From: Pelagibacteraceae bacterium AG-464-P07
Lineage (GTDB): Bacteria; Pseudomonadota; Alphaproteobacteria; Pelagibacterales; Pelagibacteraceae
Direction of reading: 5' to 3'
Assembly (NCBI GenBank): GCA_003211695.1
Contig: QCSA01000002.1
Coordinates: forward strand, 62,001 to 126,000
Length of the DNA: 64,000 bases
Shown: in pieces, positions 42,895 to 52,053 of the stretch
How positions within the stretch are numbered: position 1 is the stretch's first letter
Layout of the letters: each line of letters opens with the position of its first letter
Program-made: the position numbers and the translations under genes
The notes under the pieces: generated by a model
The model's database searches: none
What the model was told of the DNA's origin: nothing
What the model saw: only the letters and a program-made list of their open reading frames with translations

Positions 42895-44274
42895 ATGAAA
42901 AAATGGAAAATAGATAGTTGGAAAAATTATCCAGCAAAACATATTCCGGAATATCCGGATAAAAAAGAACTAAATATGGTTCTTGGGAAAATTAAAAGTT
43001 TTCCTCCTTTGGTATTTGCTGGTGAAACAAGACATTTAAAAGAACAATTAGCAAATGTTGTAGATGGAAAGGCTTTCTTACTTCAATGTGGAGATTGTGC
43101 TGAAAGTTTTGCTGAATTTCATCCTGATAATATTAGAGATACTTTTAAAGTAATTTTGCAGATGTCATTAGTTCTTACTTATTCTGCATCATTACCAGTT
43201 GTTAAGCTAGGAAGAATTGCGGGACAATTTTCAAAACCTAGAAGTGCACCAACGGAAAAAAAAGATGGTACAGAGTTGCTTAGTTACTTAGGTGACAATA
43301 TTAATGGTATAGAATTTAATGAAAGATCAAGAGAACCCGATCCTAAAAGGTTATTTAAAGCTTATTCTCAATCAGCATCTACCTTAAACCTTATAAGGGC
43401 ATTTTCTCATGGTGGTTTTGCAGATTTAAAAATGGTTCATACTTGGAACTTAGGATTTATAAAAAAAAGTCCGCAAGCAAAAAAATTTAAAGAACTTGAA
43501 GATTTAATTGCAGATGCATTAGCTTTTATGGAAGCATGTGGAATTAATTCTGATTTCAATAGAAGATTAAAAACGGTGAATTTTTGGACTTCTCATGAAG
43601 CACTGTTACTACCTTTTGAAGAGTCTATGACAAGAGTAGACTCTACCACGGGAGAATATCATGATACTTCTGCTCATTTTGTATGGATTGGCGATAGAAC
43701 AAGACAACTTAATGGAGGACATGTTGAATTTTGTAGAGGAATCGAAAATCCAATTGGAATAAAATGTGGCCCTACATCTAAGCCAGATGAAATTATGAGA
43801 ATTTGTAATGTAATAAATCCAGAAAATGAAAAAGGAAAGATTACATTAATTTCAAGATTTGGGCATGATAATGTAGGAAAGTTTTTGCCTAAATTAATTA
43901 GAGCTGTTAAAAAAGAAGGGTTAAATGTTGTTTGGTCATGTGACCCAATGCATGGTAACACGATTAAGTCAGCTACTGGATTTAAAACCAGACCTTTTAA
44001 TAACGTTGTTAAGGAAGTAAAAAATTTTTTTTCTGCTCATCAAGCCGAAGGAAGTTTTGCTGGAGGTCTTCATATAGAGATGACTGGTCAAAATGTTACA
44101 GAATGTACAGGTGGTGCTCAAAAGATATCAGATCAGGATTTATCCCACAGATATCATACTCATTGCGATCCCAGATTAAATGCAAGCCAAGCACTTGAAT
44201 TGGCATTTTTGATTTCAGATGAAATTAAAAAAAATTCTCAATATTCTAAGAATATTGCTCAAGCAGCATCTTAA
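42895..44274 (+). CDS. Class II 3-deoxy-7-phosphoheptulonate (DAHP) synthase
   Basis: First enzyme of the shikimate pathway, plant-type class II, 459 residues from ATG 42895 (a TTG two codons earlier is possible). Motifs: PPLVFAGETRHLKEQLA (about residues 35-51), LLQCGDCAESFAEFH (metal-binding Cys, about 65-79), GRIAGQFSKPRS, FWTSHEALLLPFEESMTR, WIGDRTRQLNGGHVEF and VVWSCDPMHGNT. The microbial class II enzymes use PEP and erythrose 4-phosphate. It lies between glmS and cysS in the same direction with its own short gaps, perhaps a separate transcription unit. Confidence 0.95.
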   Translation: MKKWKIDSWKNYPAKHIPEYPDKKELNMVLGKIKSFPPLVFAGETRHLKEQLANVVDGKAFLLQCGDCAESFAEFHPDNIRDTFKVILQMSLVLTYSASLPVVKLGRIAGQFSKPRSAPTEKKDGTELLSYLGDNINGIEFNERSREPDPKRLFKAYSQSASTLNLIRAFSHGGFADLKMVHTWNLGFIKKSPQAKKFKELEDLIADALAFMEACGINSDFNRRLKTVNFWTSHEALLLPFEESMTRVDSTTGEYHDTSAHFVWIGDRTRQLNGGHVEFCRGIENPIGIKCGPTSKPDEIMRICNVINPENEKGKITLISRFGHDNVGKFLPKLIRAVKKEGLNVVWSCDPMHGNTIKSATGFKTRPFNNVVKEVKNFFSAHQAEGSFAGGLHIEMTGQNVTECTGGAQKISDQDLSHRYHTHCDPRLNASQALELAFLISDEIKKNSQYSKNIAQAAS

Positions 44275-44304
44275 TTACTGCATTTAAATTTTTAAGATTA
44301 TAAA

Positions 44305-45660
44305 ATGAAAGAACTCAAAATATTTAATTCTTTAACAAAAAAAAAGGAAAATTTTATTCCAATCAGCAAAGATAGAATAGGAATGTATGTATGTGGACCT
44401 ACAGTTTATGACTACCCGCATATTGGTAATGCTAGGCCATTGGTTGTGTTTGATGTTTTATACCGTTTACTAAAAAAAATTTTTGGAAATAAAAAGGTTA
44501 CTTATGTGCGCAATATAACAGATATTGATGATAAAATTATCGAGTCATCAAAAAAAAATAATAAAAGTATTGGAGAGTTAAGCAAAACTATTACGACCAG
44601 CTTTCATGAAGACTGTAAATATTTAAATTGTTTGAAACCAAGTTTTGAACCTAAAGCCACTGAGCATATTAAAGAAATGGTAGGCATGGTTGAGAATTTA
44701 ATAAAAAATAAACATGCTTACGAAAATGAAAAACATGTTTATTTTTCTGTTTCTTCTTTCAAAGAATATGGAAAATTGTCAAATAAAAATTCAGAAGAGT
44801 TGGTTGCAGGATCTAGGGTTGAAGTTTCTAAATATAAAAAGGATCCACTTGATTTTGTTCTTTGGAAGCCTTCAGAGACAGATGATCCTGGTTGGGACTC
44901 TCCATGGGGCAGAGGCCGACCTGGTTGGCATTTAGAATGCTCTGTTATGAGTGAAAAATTTTTGGGTAAAAAATTTGATATTCATGGCGGAGGTTTAGAT
45001 CTCATTTTTCCTCACCACGAAAATGAAATTGCACAATCATGTAGTGCCAACAAGACAGATAATTTTGCAAATTATTGGGTACACAATGGTTTTGTTACTT
45101 TTGATAAGGAAAAGATGTCCAAATCCATTGGAAACATTGTAGGGATTCATAAGCTGAGAGACAATATAAATGGTCAAGTTGTAAGACTGGCACTTTTAAG
45201 TTCACATTACAAACAACCATTAGATTGGAACGAAAAATTAATAATAGAAAGTCAAAACACATTAAATAAATGGTATACCCAATTTGAAAAAACAGATTCA
45301 GTAGAATTTCAAGAAGATATATTAAATCCACTACTAGAAGATCTAAATACACCAGAATATATATCAAAACTGCATTCGTTTTACGAAGAAGCATCTAAAG
45401 GAAATAAATCTTCAAAAGTTAAATTTCTATCTGCTTGTAAGTTAATTGGTTTACTTGAAGAAGATAAAGAGTCCTGGGAAAGCTTTAAAAAATCTAAAGC
45501 CCATGTTGATGAAAACTTTATTAAACAAAAAATTAAAGATAGAAATAAAGCTAGAAAAGAAGGAAATTATAAATTGGCAGATACCATAAGAAATGAATTG
45601 GAAAAGAATGGAGTTATAATTGAAGATAAGCAAGATCAAACAAATTGGAAATATAAATGA
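44305..45660 (+). CDS. cysS: Cysteinyl-tRNA synthetase
   Basis: CysS, 451 residues. MYVCGPTVYDYPHIGNARPL (about residues 28-47) has the zinc Cys and HIGH signature, VRNITDIDDKII, PGWHLECSVMSEKFLG and GGGLDLIFPHHENEIAQSC hold zinc ligands, and KEKMSKSIGNIVGI (about 268-281) has the KMSKS loop. The C-terminal helical part (KDRNKARKEGNYKLADTI) contacts tRNA. The stop overlaps the cimA start by 4 bp (ATGA). Length is normal. Confidence 0.97.
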   Translation: MKELKIFNSLTKKKENFIPISKDRIGMYVCGPTVYDYPHIGNARPLVVFDVLYRLLKKIFGNKKVTYVRNITDIDDKIIESSKKNNKSIGELSKTITTSFHEDCKYLNCLKPSFEPKATEHIKEMVGMVENLIKNKHAYENEKHVYFSVSSFKEYGKLSNKNSEELVAGSRVEVSKYKKDPLDFVLWKPSETDDPGWDSPWGRGRPGWHLECSVMSEKFLGKKFDIHGGGLDLIFPHHENEIAQSCSANKTDNFANYWVHNGFVTFDKEKMSKSIGNIVGIHKLRDNINGQVVRLALLSSHYKQPLDWNEKLIIESQNTLNKWYTQFEKTDSVEFQEDILNPLLEDLNTPEYISKLHSFYEEASKGNKSSKVKFLSACKLIGLLEEDKESWESFKKSKAHVDENFIKQKIKDRNKARKEGNYKLADTIRNELEKNGVIIEDKQDQTNWKYK

Positions 45661-47258
45661 GCAAAGAAAAAATATATATTTTTGATACTACACTTAGAGA
45701 TGGTGCGCAAACCGAGGGTGTCAACTTTTCTATTGATGATAAAATTAAGATTGCCAAGACATTATCAGGACTTGGAGTTGACTATTTGGAAGGTGGATGG
45801 CCAGGAGCTAACACTTTGGATACAACTTTTTTTAACAATCCACCTAAATTAACAAATACAACTTTAACTGCTTTTGGTATGACAAAAAGATCTGGAAGAA
45901 GTGCGGAAAATGATCCTGGGCTTTCTGCCTTGTTAAATTCAAAAGCCCCTGCAATTTGTTTGGTAGGAAAATCATGGGATTTTCATGTTAATGTAGCCCT
46001 AGGCATTACTAACGAAGAAAATTTAGAAAATATTAAAGAATCAGCAAAATTATTCGTTAAAAATAAAAAAGAATTTATGTTTGATGCGGAGCATTTTTTT
46101 GATGGATATAAACGTAATAAGGAGTATGCGTTATCGTGTATTAAAACAGCCTACGATGAGGGAGCAAGATGGATTGTTCTTTGTGATACTAATGGTGGAA
46201 CATTACCACATGAATTAGGTGAAATCGTTTCAAAAGTGGGTAAAGAAATTCCAGGAAAAAATCTTGGAATACATGCTCACAATGATACAGAAAATGCAGT
46301 CGCAAATTCTTTAACAGCAGTTTTGGCTGGCGTACGTCAAGTTCAAGGCACAATTAATGGACTAGGAGAAAGATGTGGAAATGCAAATTTAATATCTTTA
46401 ATTCCAACTATCGTATTGAAAAAAACATTTTCTGATCATTTTGAAATAAATATAAATGAAAATAAAATCAAAACTCTGACAGAATGTTCAAGATTGTTGG
46501 ATGAAATATTGAATAGAAAATCCAACAGAAGAGCTGCTTACGTAGGACCTTCTGCATTTGCTCATAAAGGAGGACTTCATGTTTCTGCAGTTTCCAAAGA
46601 CCCTAAAACATATGAACACATAGATCCGAGTTTAGTTGGAAATATAAGAAATATTATTGTTTCTGATCAAGCTGGCAAATCAAATATAATGTCGAGACTA
46701 AGCAAATATGGAATTAAAATTGATAAAAATGATCCTAAAATTCAAAATTTACTTAATGAAGTTAAGGAACGAGAATTTGTTGGTTATTCATACGATGGTG
46801 CTGACGCTTCATTTGAATTATTAGCAAGGCGACTTTTAGGAGAAATACCAAAATATTTAACAATTTCAAAATATGATGTGTCAGTTAAAAAAGAATCGAA
46901 AGATAAAATAAATTCTTTTGCAAAAGCTCACATTTTAGTTGATGGTCAAGAAGTTGTTTGTGAAGGATCAGGAAATGGCCCAGTTAATGCGCTAGATAAT
47001 GCAATAAGAACAAATGTCGATAAAGTTGGAAAATATTCTAAATATCTAAAAGATTTGAAATTAATAGATTACAAAGTAAGAATTTTAAATACCGGAACTA
47101 ACGCAACAACAAGAGTTTCTATAGAAAGCACGGATTCATCAGGCAAAAGTTGGTTTACAATAGGAGTATCGGCAAATATTATTGAAGCCTCGTTCAAAGC
47201 GCTAATTGATAGTTTGGATTATAAACTGTACAAAGAAAAAGCTCCTGCCAATAATTAA
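45657..47258 (+). CDS. cimA: (R)-citramalate synthase
   Basis: A 533-residue alpha-isopropylmalate synthase family enzyme of the CimA type, condensing pyruvate and acetyl-CoA to citramalate for threonine-independent isoleucine synthesis. The start IFDTTLRDGAQTEGVNFS (residues 8-25) has the metal and catalytic residues, LEGGWPGANTLDTTFF is characteristic of CimA rather than LeuA, HAHNDTENAVANSLTAVLAG holds the second metal site, and the C-terminal regulatory domain (about 410-533) ends ESTDSSGKSWFTIGVSANII. Coupled by overlap to cysS and by one base to trmJ. Specificity is inferred from motif and length. Confidence 0.9.
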   Translation: MSKEKIYIFDTTLRDGAQTEGVNFSIDDKIKIAKTLSGLGVDYLEGGWPGANTLDTTFFNNPPKLTNTTLTAFGMTKRSGRSAENDPGLSALLNSKAPAICLVGKSWDFHVNVALGITNEENLENIKESAKLFVKNKKEFMFDAEHFFDGYKRNKEYALSCIKTAYDEGARWIVLCDTNGGTLPHELGEIVSKVGKEIPGKNLGIHAHNDTENAVANSLTAVLAGVRQVQGTINGLGERCGNANLISLIPTIVLKKTFSDHFEININENKIKTLTECSRLLDEILNRKSNRRAAYVGPSAFAHKGGLHVSAVSKDPKTYEHIDPSLVGNIRNIIVSDQAGKSNIMSRLSKYGIKIDKNDPKIQNLLNEVKEREFVGYSYDGADASFELLARRLLGEIPKYLTISKYDVSVKKESKDKINSFAKAHILVDGQEVVCEGSGNGPVNALDNAIRTNVDKVGKYSKYLKDLKLIDYKVRILNTGTNATTRVSIESTDSSGKSWFTIGVSANIIEASFKALIDSLDYKLYKEKAPANN

Positions 47259-47974
47259 TGAGTTTTTCAAATGTTCACTTTATATTATTTAAACCTCAAT
47301 TGGCAGAAAATATAGGAGCTTGTGCAAGAGCATTAAAAAATTTCAATTTTACTAAATTAAAATTGGTTTCTCCAAAAATTAGCTTTCCAAATGAAAAGGT
47401 TTTTGCAACTAGCGTTGGAGCTAAAGATATAATTAATTCAAGCAAAATATACAGTAATTTTGAGGACGCTATTAAAAATACAAATTGTGTAATAGCAACA
47501 TCTTCTAGAATAAGAAAAAAAAATTATAAATATCTTTCAATAAATGAATTAAAAAAAATTGATTTCAACAAAAAAATAGCAGTTATTTTTGGTCCCGAGG
47601 CATCAGGATTAACAAATAATGAACTGAGCTATGCAAATTATGTGATTAAATTACCAACAAATAATAAATTTCAATCATTAAATTTATCTCATTGCGTAAT
47701 TTTGCTTTGTTATGAAATATTTAAAATTCTAAATAAAAAAGTTCATAAATTCAACTCAAGATATAACAACAAACTGATCAACAAAAAAGATCTAAATAAG
47801 TTTGTTAATTTTTTAGTCAATTCATTAGATCAGATTGGATTTTTGCAGCCAGATCACAAGCGCAACAGTATGATAAAAAATATACGCACAATTTTTCATA
47901 AAATGAATTTATCAGATAAAGAAATGCGAATTTTATTAGGGATAATTGGTTCTTTAAAAGATAGAAAAGGTTGA
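47258..47974 (+). CDS. TrmJ-like tRNA 2'-O-methyltransferase
   Basis: A SPOUT-family methyltransferase of 238 residues. The N-terminal VHFILFKPQLAENIGACARAL (start of the knot-fold family) and IAVIFGPEASGLTNNELSYA plus NNKFQSLNLSHCVILLCYEI, the SAM-binding knot motifs, are clear. Relatives (TrmJ/LasT) methylate tRNA position 32. Its start overlaps the cimA stop. rpsD follows after a 42-bp gap that carries its own promoter, so this is probably the end of the cysS-cimA-trmJ operon. Confidence 0.88.
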   Translation: MSFSNVHFILFKPQLAENIGACARALKNFNFTKLKLVSPKISFPNEKVFATSVGAKDIINSSKIYSNFEDAIKNTNCVIATSSRIRKKNYKYLSINELKKIDFNKKIAVIFGPEASGLTNNELSYANYVIKLPTNNKFQSLNLSHCVILLCYEIFKILNKKVHKFNSRYNNKLINKKDLNKFVNFLVNSLDQIGFLQPDHKRNSMIKNIRTIFHKMNLSDKEMRILLGIIGSLKDRKG

Positions 47975-48002
47975 TTGACAAACTAGAGGTAGTGACTATA
48001 AA
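47975..48002 (+). promoter_or_regulatory. Strong sigma-70 promoter of rpsD
   Basis: Perfect -35 TTGACA at 47975-47980, a 16-bp spacer and TATAAA at 47997-48002. It predicts a start near 48009, about 8 bases before the rpsD ATG; no Shine-Dalgarno sequence is seen in that space. Confidence 0.65.
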
Positions 48003-48016
48003 TCTTCAAATTAAAA

Positions 48017-48634
48017 ATGACAAAAAGACTTAATTCAAAACATAAAGTTGATAGAAGACTAAAAGTTAATTTATGGGGAAGACCTAAAAGTCCATTTAAT
48101 TCAAGAAATACTCCTCCAGGTCAACATGGAAATAAGAGGCATTCTAGGCCATCAGATTATGGAGTTCAGCTACAAGCTAAGCAAAGATTAAAATCCTATT
48201 ATGGAAACATAAACGAGAGACAATTTAGAAATTGTTATAGGAAAGCTATAAAGAAAAGGGGTGATACCGTAGAAAATTTGGTTGGATTATTAGAAAAGAG
48301 ACTTGATATAATTGTATACAGAGCAAAGTTTGCTTTAACAGTTTTTTCATCAAGACAATTAATAAATCATGGTCACATCAAAGTAAATGGAAAAAAAGTT
48401 AATATACCGAGTTACCTACTTAAAGAGGAAGACACAATAGAATTGAAGGAAAAATCAAAACAACTAGCGACAGTAGACGTTTCACTTGCTAGTAAAGAAA
48501 GGGATGTTCCAGAGTATTTGGAATTAGATGAAAAGCAAAAAAAGATCAAGTTTGTAAGAACGCCAAAATTTGCTGAAGTTCCTTATCCAGTTTTGATGGA
48601 ACCAAATTTAGTAATAGAATATTACTCTAGATAA
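48017..48634 (+). CDS. rpsD: 30S ribosomal protein S4
   Basis: S4, 205 residues, a primary 16S rRNA-binding protein. The N-terminus is [20 protein letters not shown], followed by [18 protein letters not shown] and the S4 RNA-binding domain with [38 protein letters not shown] features; it ends [18 protein letters not shown]. Alphaproteobacterial S4 lacks the N-terminal zinc Cys cluster, as here. It is a single-gene unit with a consensus promoter just upstream. Normal length. Confidence 0.97.
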   Translation: MTKRLNSKHKVDRRLKVNLWGRPKSPFNSRNTPPGQHGNKRHSRPSDYGVQLQAKQRLKSYYGNINERQFRNCYRKAIKKRGDTVENLVGLLEKRLDIIVYRAKFALTVFSSRQLINHGHIKVNGKKVNIPSYLLKEEDTIELKEKSKQLATVDVSLASKERDVPEYLELDEKQKKIKFVRTPKFAEVPYPVLMEPNLVIEYYSR

Positions 48635-48684
48635 TTAATTAATTTGAAACAAATAGTCTTAATGTGAATTAATTATTTTTTTTT
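48631..48684 (+). terminator. Possible A/T stem terminator after rpsD
   Basis: ATAATTAATT at 48631-48640 and AATTAATTAT at 48667-48676 form a perfect 10-bp stem (26-base loop), directly followed by a T-run to 48684. It overlaps the rpsD stop and the end of grxD. A/T-only stems are weak, so confidence is limited. Confidence 0.35.
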
Positions 48685-49008
48685 GTAGTTTATCGATTTT
48701 TCAGAAAGTTTTTTTTGAAATTCACCAGACTCATACATTTCTTTTACTATATCGCTACCACCTAAAAATTCTCCTTTAAGGTAAAGTTGAGGTATCGTAG
48801 GCCAATCACTAAATTCTTTTATCCCTTGTCTCAATTCTTCATTTTCCAGAATATTGATACTTTTAAAATTCACCTGTAATATTTTTAACATATTTGAGAT
48901 TGCCATTGAAAAACCGCATTGAGGAGCATCCGGTGTACCTTTCATAAACAAACATACATCATTCTGTCCAATCTCATTTTTAATTAAATTATTTATAGCT
49001 TCATTCAT
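48673..49008 (-). CDS. grxD: Monothiol glutaredoxin, Grx4 type
   Basis: A 111-residue CGFS-type monothiol glutaredoxin that carries and delivers a [2Fe-2S] cluster with glutathione. The active site MKGTPDAPQCGFSMAI (about residues 23-38) and WPTIPQLYLKGEFLGGSDIV (GSH- and cis-Pro region, about 69-88) are intact. It directly abuts and overlaps by one base the bolA gene, its usual partner in iron sensing and cluster transfer. Part of the minus-strand map-purB-bolA-grxD run. Confidence 0.95.
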   Translation of the reverse strand: MNEAINNLIKNEIGQNDVCLFMKGTPDAPQCGFSMAISNMLKILQVNFKSINILENEELRQGIKEFSDWPTIPQLYLKGEFLGGSDIVKEMYESGEFQKKLSEKSINYKKK

Positions 49009-49241
49009 TAGTCTTTTTCTTTTGTTTTTATTGCCAAGGCATGTAGTTCATTCCCCATTTTACCTTTTAAAGCATTATAAACTATTTTGTGTTGTTCTAT
49101 TTTACTTTTGCCTTTAAATAAAGATGAAATTATTGTTGCGGAGTAATGATTACCATCTCCTGCTAAATCCTGAATATCTATTATAGCGTCAGGAATAGCC
49201 TTTTTCACTAGATTTTCAATTTCAATTAAATTCATGGCCAT
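49008..49241 (-). CDS. BolA family protein
   Basis: A 77-residue BolA-like protein; a second ATG two codons in is an equally good start. Seen are MNLIEIENLVKKAIPDAI, DLAGDGNHYSATIISSLF with the His used to bind a [2Fe-2S] cluster with glutaredoxin, and the helix KIEQHKIVYNALKGKMGNELHALA ending in the family's conserved helix-turn. Its stop overlaps the grxD start by one base, and the pair is expected to form a heterodimer. It follows purB. Confidence 0.9.
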   Translation of the reverse strand: MAMNLIEIENLVKKAIPDAIIDIQDLAGDGNHYSATIISSLFKGKSKIEQHKIVYNALKGKMGNELHALAIKTKEKD

Positions 49242-49262
49242 AATTATTCAATTTTGCACATT

Positions 49263-50555
49263 TCAGTTAAAAACTCTATTAAAAATTAAATCAATATTTT
49301 TTGTGTGATAGTTTAAATCAAAAATGCTTTCTAATTTTTTATTATCAAAATACCCATAAATTTTTTTGTCACTCTTCAAACTATCCAATAGAGAAATATT
49401 TTTATTCTGAGCGTTCACTGAATGCTTTTGCACTACTTTATATGAGTATTCTCTTGAAAGACCTTTTTTTGTCAATTCAAGCATTACTCCTTGTGAAAAA
49501 ATTAACCCCATAGTTAAATTTAAATTGCTTAACATTTTTTTTGGATAAACATTCATATTCTTTAAAATATTTTTTAGCCTGAAAAGTGCAAAATCTAATG
49601 TAATATTAGAATCTGGCCCAATATTTCTCTCAACACTGGAATGTGAAATATCTCTTTCATGCCATAAAGTGATGTTTTCTAAAGCAGGAATAACATAACT
49701 TCTTACCAATCTAGAAAGTCCAGTAAGATTTTCACTTAAAATTGGATTTGTTTTATGAGGCATAGCAGAGGAACCTTTTTGATTTTTTGAGAAAAATTCT
49801 TGAACTTCTTGTACTTCAGTCCTTTGCAAGTGCCTTATTTCGGTAGCTATTTTTTCAACAGATCCTGCAATTATTCCCAAAATAGAAAAATAATAAGCAT
49901 ATCTGTCCCTAGGTATAATTTGAGAAGAAATAGGTTCATTTTTTAATTTTAATTTTTTGGCAACATACTTTTCAATTCTAGGATCTACATTAGCAAAAGT
50001 TCCAACAGCACCCGAAATAGCGCATGTTGAAATCTCAGTAATTGCTTGAATTAATCGTTTTCGATTTCTTTTAAACTCTTCATAAAAATTTGCTAGCTTT
50101 AAACCAAATGTAATCGGTTCAGCGTGTATTCCATGACTCCTTCCAATACAAATAGTAAACTTATGTTTGTTTGCCTGTTTTTTTAAGACTTTTAAAATTT
50201 CATCGATATCATTTAATAAAATTTTTCCCGATTGAACTAATTGAATATTGAAACAAGTATCCAAAACATCAGAAGAAGTCATTCCTTGATGTAAAAATTT
50301 ACCCTTTGAACCAACTTGTTCTGTTATTGAAGTTAGAAAAGCAATTATTTCGTGCTTAACTTTATCTTCAATTTTATGTATTCTTTTAACATTAATCTTA
50401 GCTTTAGATCTTATTGTTTTTGCAACACCCTTAGGAATTGAACCAATCTTTTCCATTCCTTCTGCAGCAGCCAATTCAATATCAAGCCAAATTCTAAATC
50501 TATTTTTTTCTTCCCAAATATTGGTTAATTCTTTTCTGGAGTATCTTTTAATCAT
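49263..50555 (-). CDS. purB: Adenylosuccinate lyase
   Basis: PurB, 430 residues, acts twice in purine synthesis (SAICAR and adenylosuccinate). The signature GSSAMPHKTNPILSENL (about residues 261-277) holds the catalytic Ser and Lys, and HQGMTSSDVLDTCFNIQLV, GRSHGIHAEPITFGLKLA and HERDISHSSVERNIGPD are all present. It starts in the ATGA overlap with map and precedes bolA. Sequence and length (about 430) match the short bacterial PurB branch. Confidence 0.95.
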   Translation of the reverse strand: MIKRYSRKELTNIWEEKNRFRIWLDIELAAAEGMEKIGSIPKGVAKTIRSKAKINVKRIHKIEDKVKHEIIAFLTSITEQVGSKGKFLHQGMTSSDVLDTCFNIQLVQSGKILLNDIDEILKVLKKQANKHKFTICIGRSHGIHAEPITFGLKLANFYEEFKRNRKRLIQAITEISTCAISGAVGTFANVDPRIEKYVAKKLKLKNEPISSQIIPRDRYAYYFSILGIIAGSVEKIATEIRHLQRTEVQEVQEFFSKNQKGSSAMPHKTNPILSENLTGLSRLVRSYVIPALENITLWHERDISHSSVERNIGPDSNITLDFALFRLKNILKNMNVYPKKMLSNLNLTMGLIFSQGVMLELTKKGLSREYSYKVVQKHSVNAQNKNISLLDSLKSDKKIYGYFDNKKLESIFDLNYHTKNIDLIFNRVFN

Positions 50556-51328
50556 GATAAGTAGGGAGGTTGAGTAAAGTTTTTATCTGATTTTGTAAAT
50601 ATTTCAAACCCCTTATCTGTTACACCTACAGTATGTTCAAATTGTGCTGATAAAGTTTTATCTTTTGTAACTGCTGTCCATCCATCATTAAGGATTTTAA
50701 TTTCATACTTTCCTTCATTTATCATTGGCTCAATGGTGAAAATCATTCCACATTCTAAACTTATTCCCGAATTTTTTTTTCCATAATGTAGTACATTTGG
50801 TGGTTTATGGAAAATTGTTCCTATTCCATGACCACAAAAATCCCTTACTACAGAGAATCCTTTTGATTCAACATAATCTTGAATTGTTGCTCCAATGTCA
50901 CCCAATTTTGTTCCAGGTTTAATTATTGATATTGCTCTCATCATTGATTCATAAGTCGTTGATATAAGATTTTTACTTTTAACAGAAACATCTCCAATAC
51001 AAAACATTCTACCCGTGTCACCATGATGCTCATCTACGAATGCGGTAACATCAACATTCATAATATCTCCATCTTTGAGTACTTTTTCAGATGGTATTCC
51101 ATGACACACGATATGATTTGTTGAAGTACAACATGATTTTGGAAAACCTTTGTAATAAAGTGGGGCAGAATTTCCACCATGATCTTTTATATATTCATAA
51201 CATATTTTATCTAAAAAATTTGTAGTTACACCAGGCTTAATAAATGATGTAAGTTCATCAAGAGTTCTTGCAGCAAGTTTCCCTGCAATATGCATTTTTT
51301 CAAATAATTCAGAATCATTTTTTTTCAT
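50552..51328 (-). CDS. map: Methionine aminopeptidase, type I
   Basis: MetAP, 258 residues, removes N-terminal Met from new proteins. Metal ligands are seen in order: GDIMNVDVTAFVDEHHGDTG (Asp-Asp), RDFCGHGIGTIFHKPPNVLH (His), GMIFTIEPMINEG (Glu) and AQFEHTVGVTDKG (Glu). No N-terminal SH3-like zinc extension, as usual in bacteria. It shares an ATGA overlap with purB and follows sfsA by 6 bp. Confidence 0.96.
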   Translation of the reverse strand: MKKNDSELFEKMHIAGKLAARTLDELTSFIKPGVTTNFLDKICYEYIKDHGGNSAPLYYKGFPKSCCTSTNHIVCHGIPSEKVLKDGDIMNVDVTAFVDEHHGDTGRMFCIGDVSVKSKNLISTTYESMMRAISIIKPGTKLGDIGATIQDYVESKGFSVVRDFCGHGIGTIFHKPPNVLHYGKKNSGISLECGMIFTIEPMINEGKYEIKILNDGWTAVTKDKTLSAQFEHTVGVTDKGFEIFTKSDKNFTQPPYLS

Positions 51329-51334
51329 TTGTAA

Positions 51335-52027
51335 CTATAATATTTTAACAGGTTCATTTACTTTTATCTCTTGAGGACTCAATTTACAATTATAGCAGAG
51401 TATTTTTACACCTTTTTTTTTAGCCTCAATAAAAGCCCTTTTGTATTCAATATCAATTTTATCAGCAATTTTAAACTGGTAACAATTTTCCCTTTGAATT
51501 AAATATAAAATATAACTTTCGTACCTTTTTTTTTTAGCTTCAAGTAATTTTATTAAATGCTTGGTGCCTCTCGATGTAATAGCATCCGGAAATTCTGCGA
51601 CATTTTCTTTTGTTGAAAGTGTAACATTTTTAACCTCCAAAAAAACTTTTCTGTCATGTTTTTTAAGCAGAAAATCAAATCGGGTATTTGCATCATAAAC
51701 GGCTTCTGTTTTAATATTTTCGAATTTAGAAAATTCTTTAATCGTTTTATTATTTAATGCTTCAAGAACAATTTTATTGGCAAAAATTGTGTTTACTCCA
51801 ACCAAGCTATCTTTGACCTTAATTAATTCTAAAGTGAATTTAAGTTTACGTTTTGGATTGTTAGATTGTGAAATCCATATTTTATTATTTTTATCTAGCA
51901 AACCTAACATGGAACCAGAGTTAGGACAGTGAGCAGTAATTATTTGGTTATTTACTTTAACATCTACGAAAAACCTTTTATATCTTTTGATTAAAGTTCC
52001 AACTAATAAATTATCTGTAAATTTCAT
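51335..52027 (-). CDS. sfsA: SfsA family DNA-binding / sugar fermentation stimulation protein
   Basis: SfsA, 230 residues. The diagnostic AHCPNSGSMLGLLDKNNKIW (about residues 32-51), YDANTRFDFLLKKHDRKVFLEVKNVTL (nuclease-like beta strands with acidic residues), FPDAITSRGTKHLIKLL and the C-terminal VKILCYNCKLSPQEI are conserved. E. coli SfsA was described as a nonspecific DNA-binding regulator; the fold resembles nucleases, and the true role is not settled. It heads the minus-strand run with map and is divergent from the CinA-like gene. Confidence 0.92.
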   Translation of the reverse strand: MKFTDNLLVGTLIKRYKRFFVDVKVNNQIITAHCPNSGSMLGLLDKNNKIWISQSNNPKRKLKFTLELIKVKDSLVGVNTIFANKIVLEALNNKTIKEFSKFENIKTEAVYDANTRFDFLLKKHDRKVFLEVKNVTLSTKENVAEFPDAITSRGTKHLIKLLEAKKKRYESYILYLIQRENCYQFKIADKIDIEYKRAFIEAKKKGVKILCYNCKLSPQEIKVNEPVKIL

Positions 52028-52053
52028 AAAAAAAATATAATATTAATTTCAAG

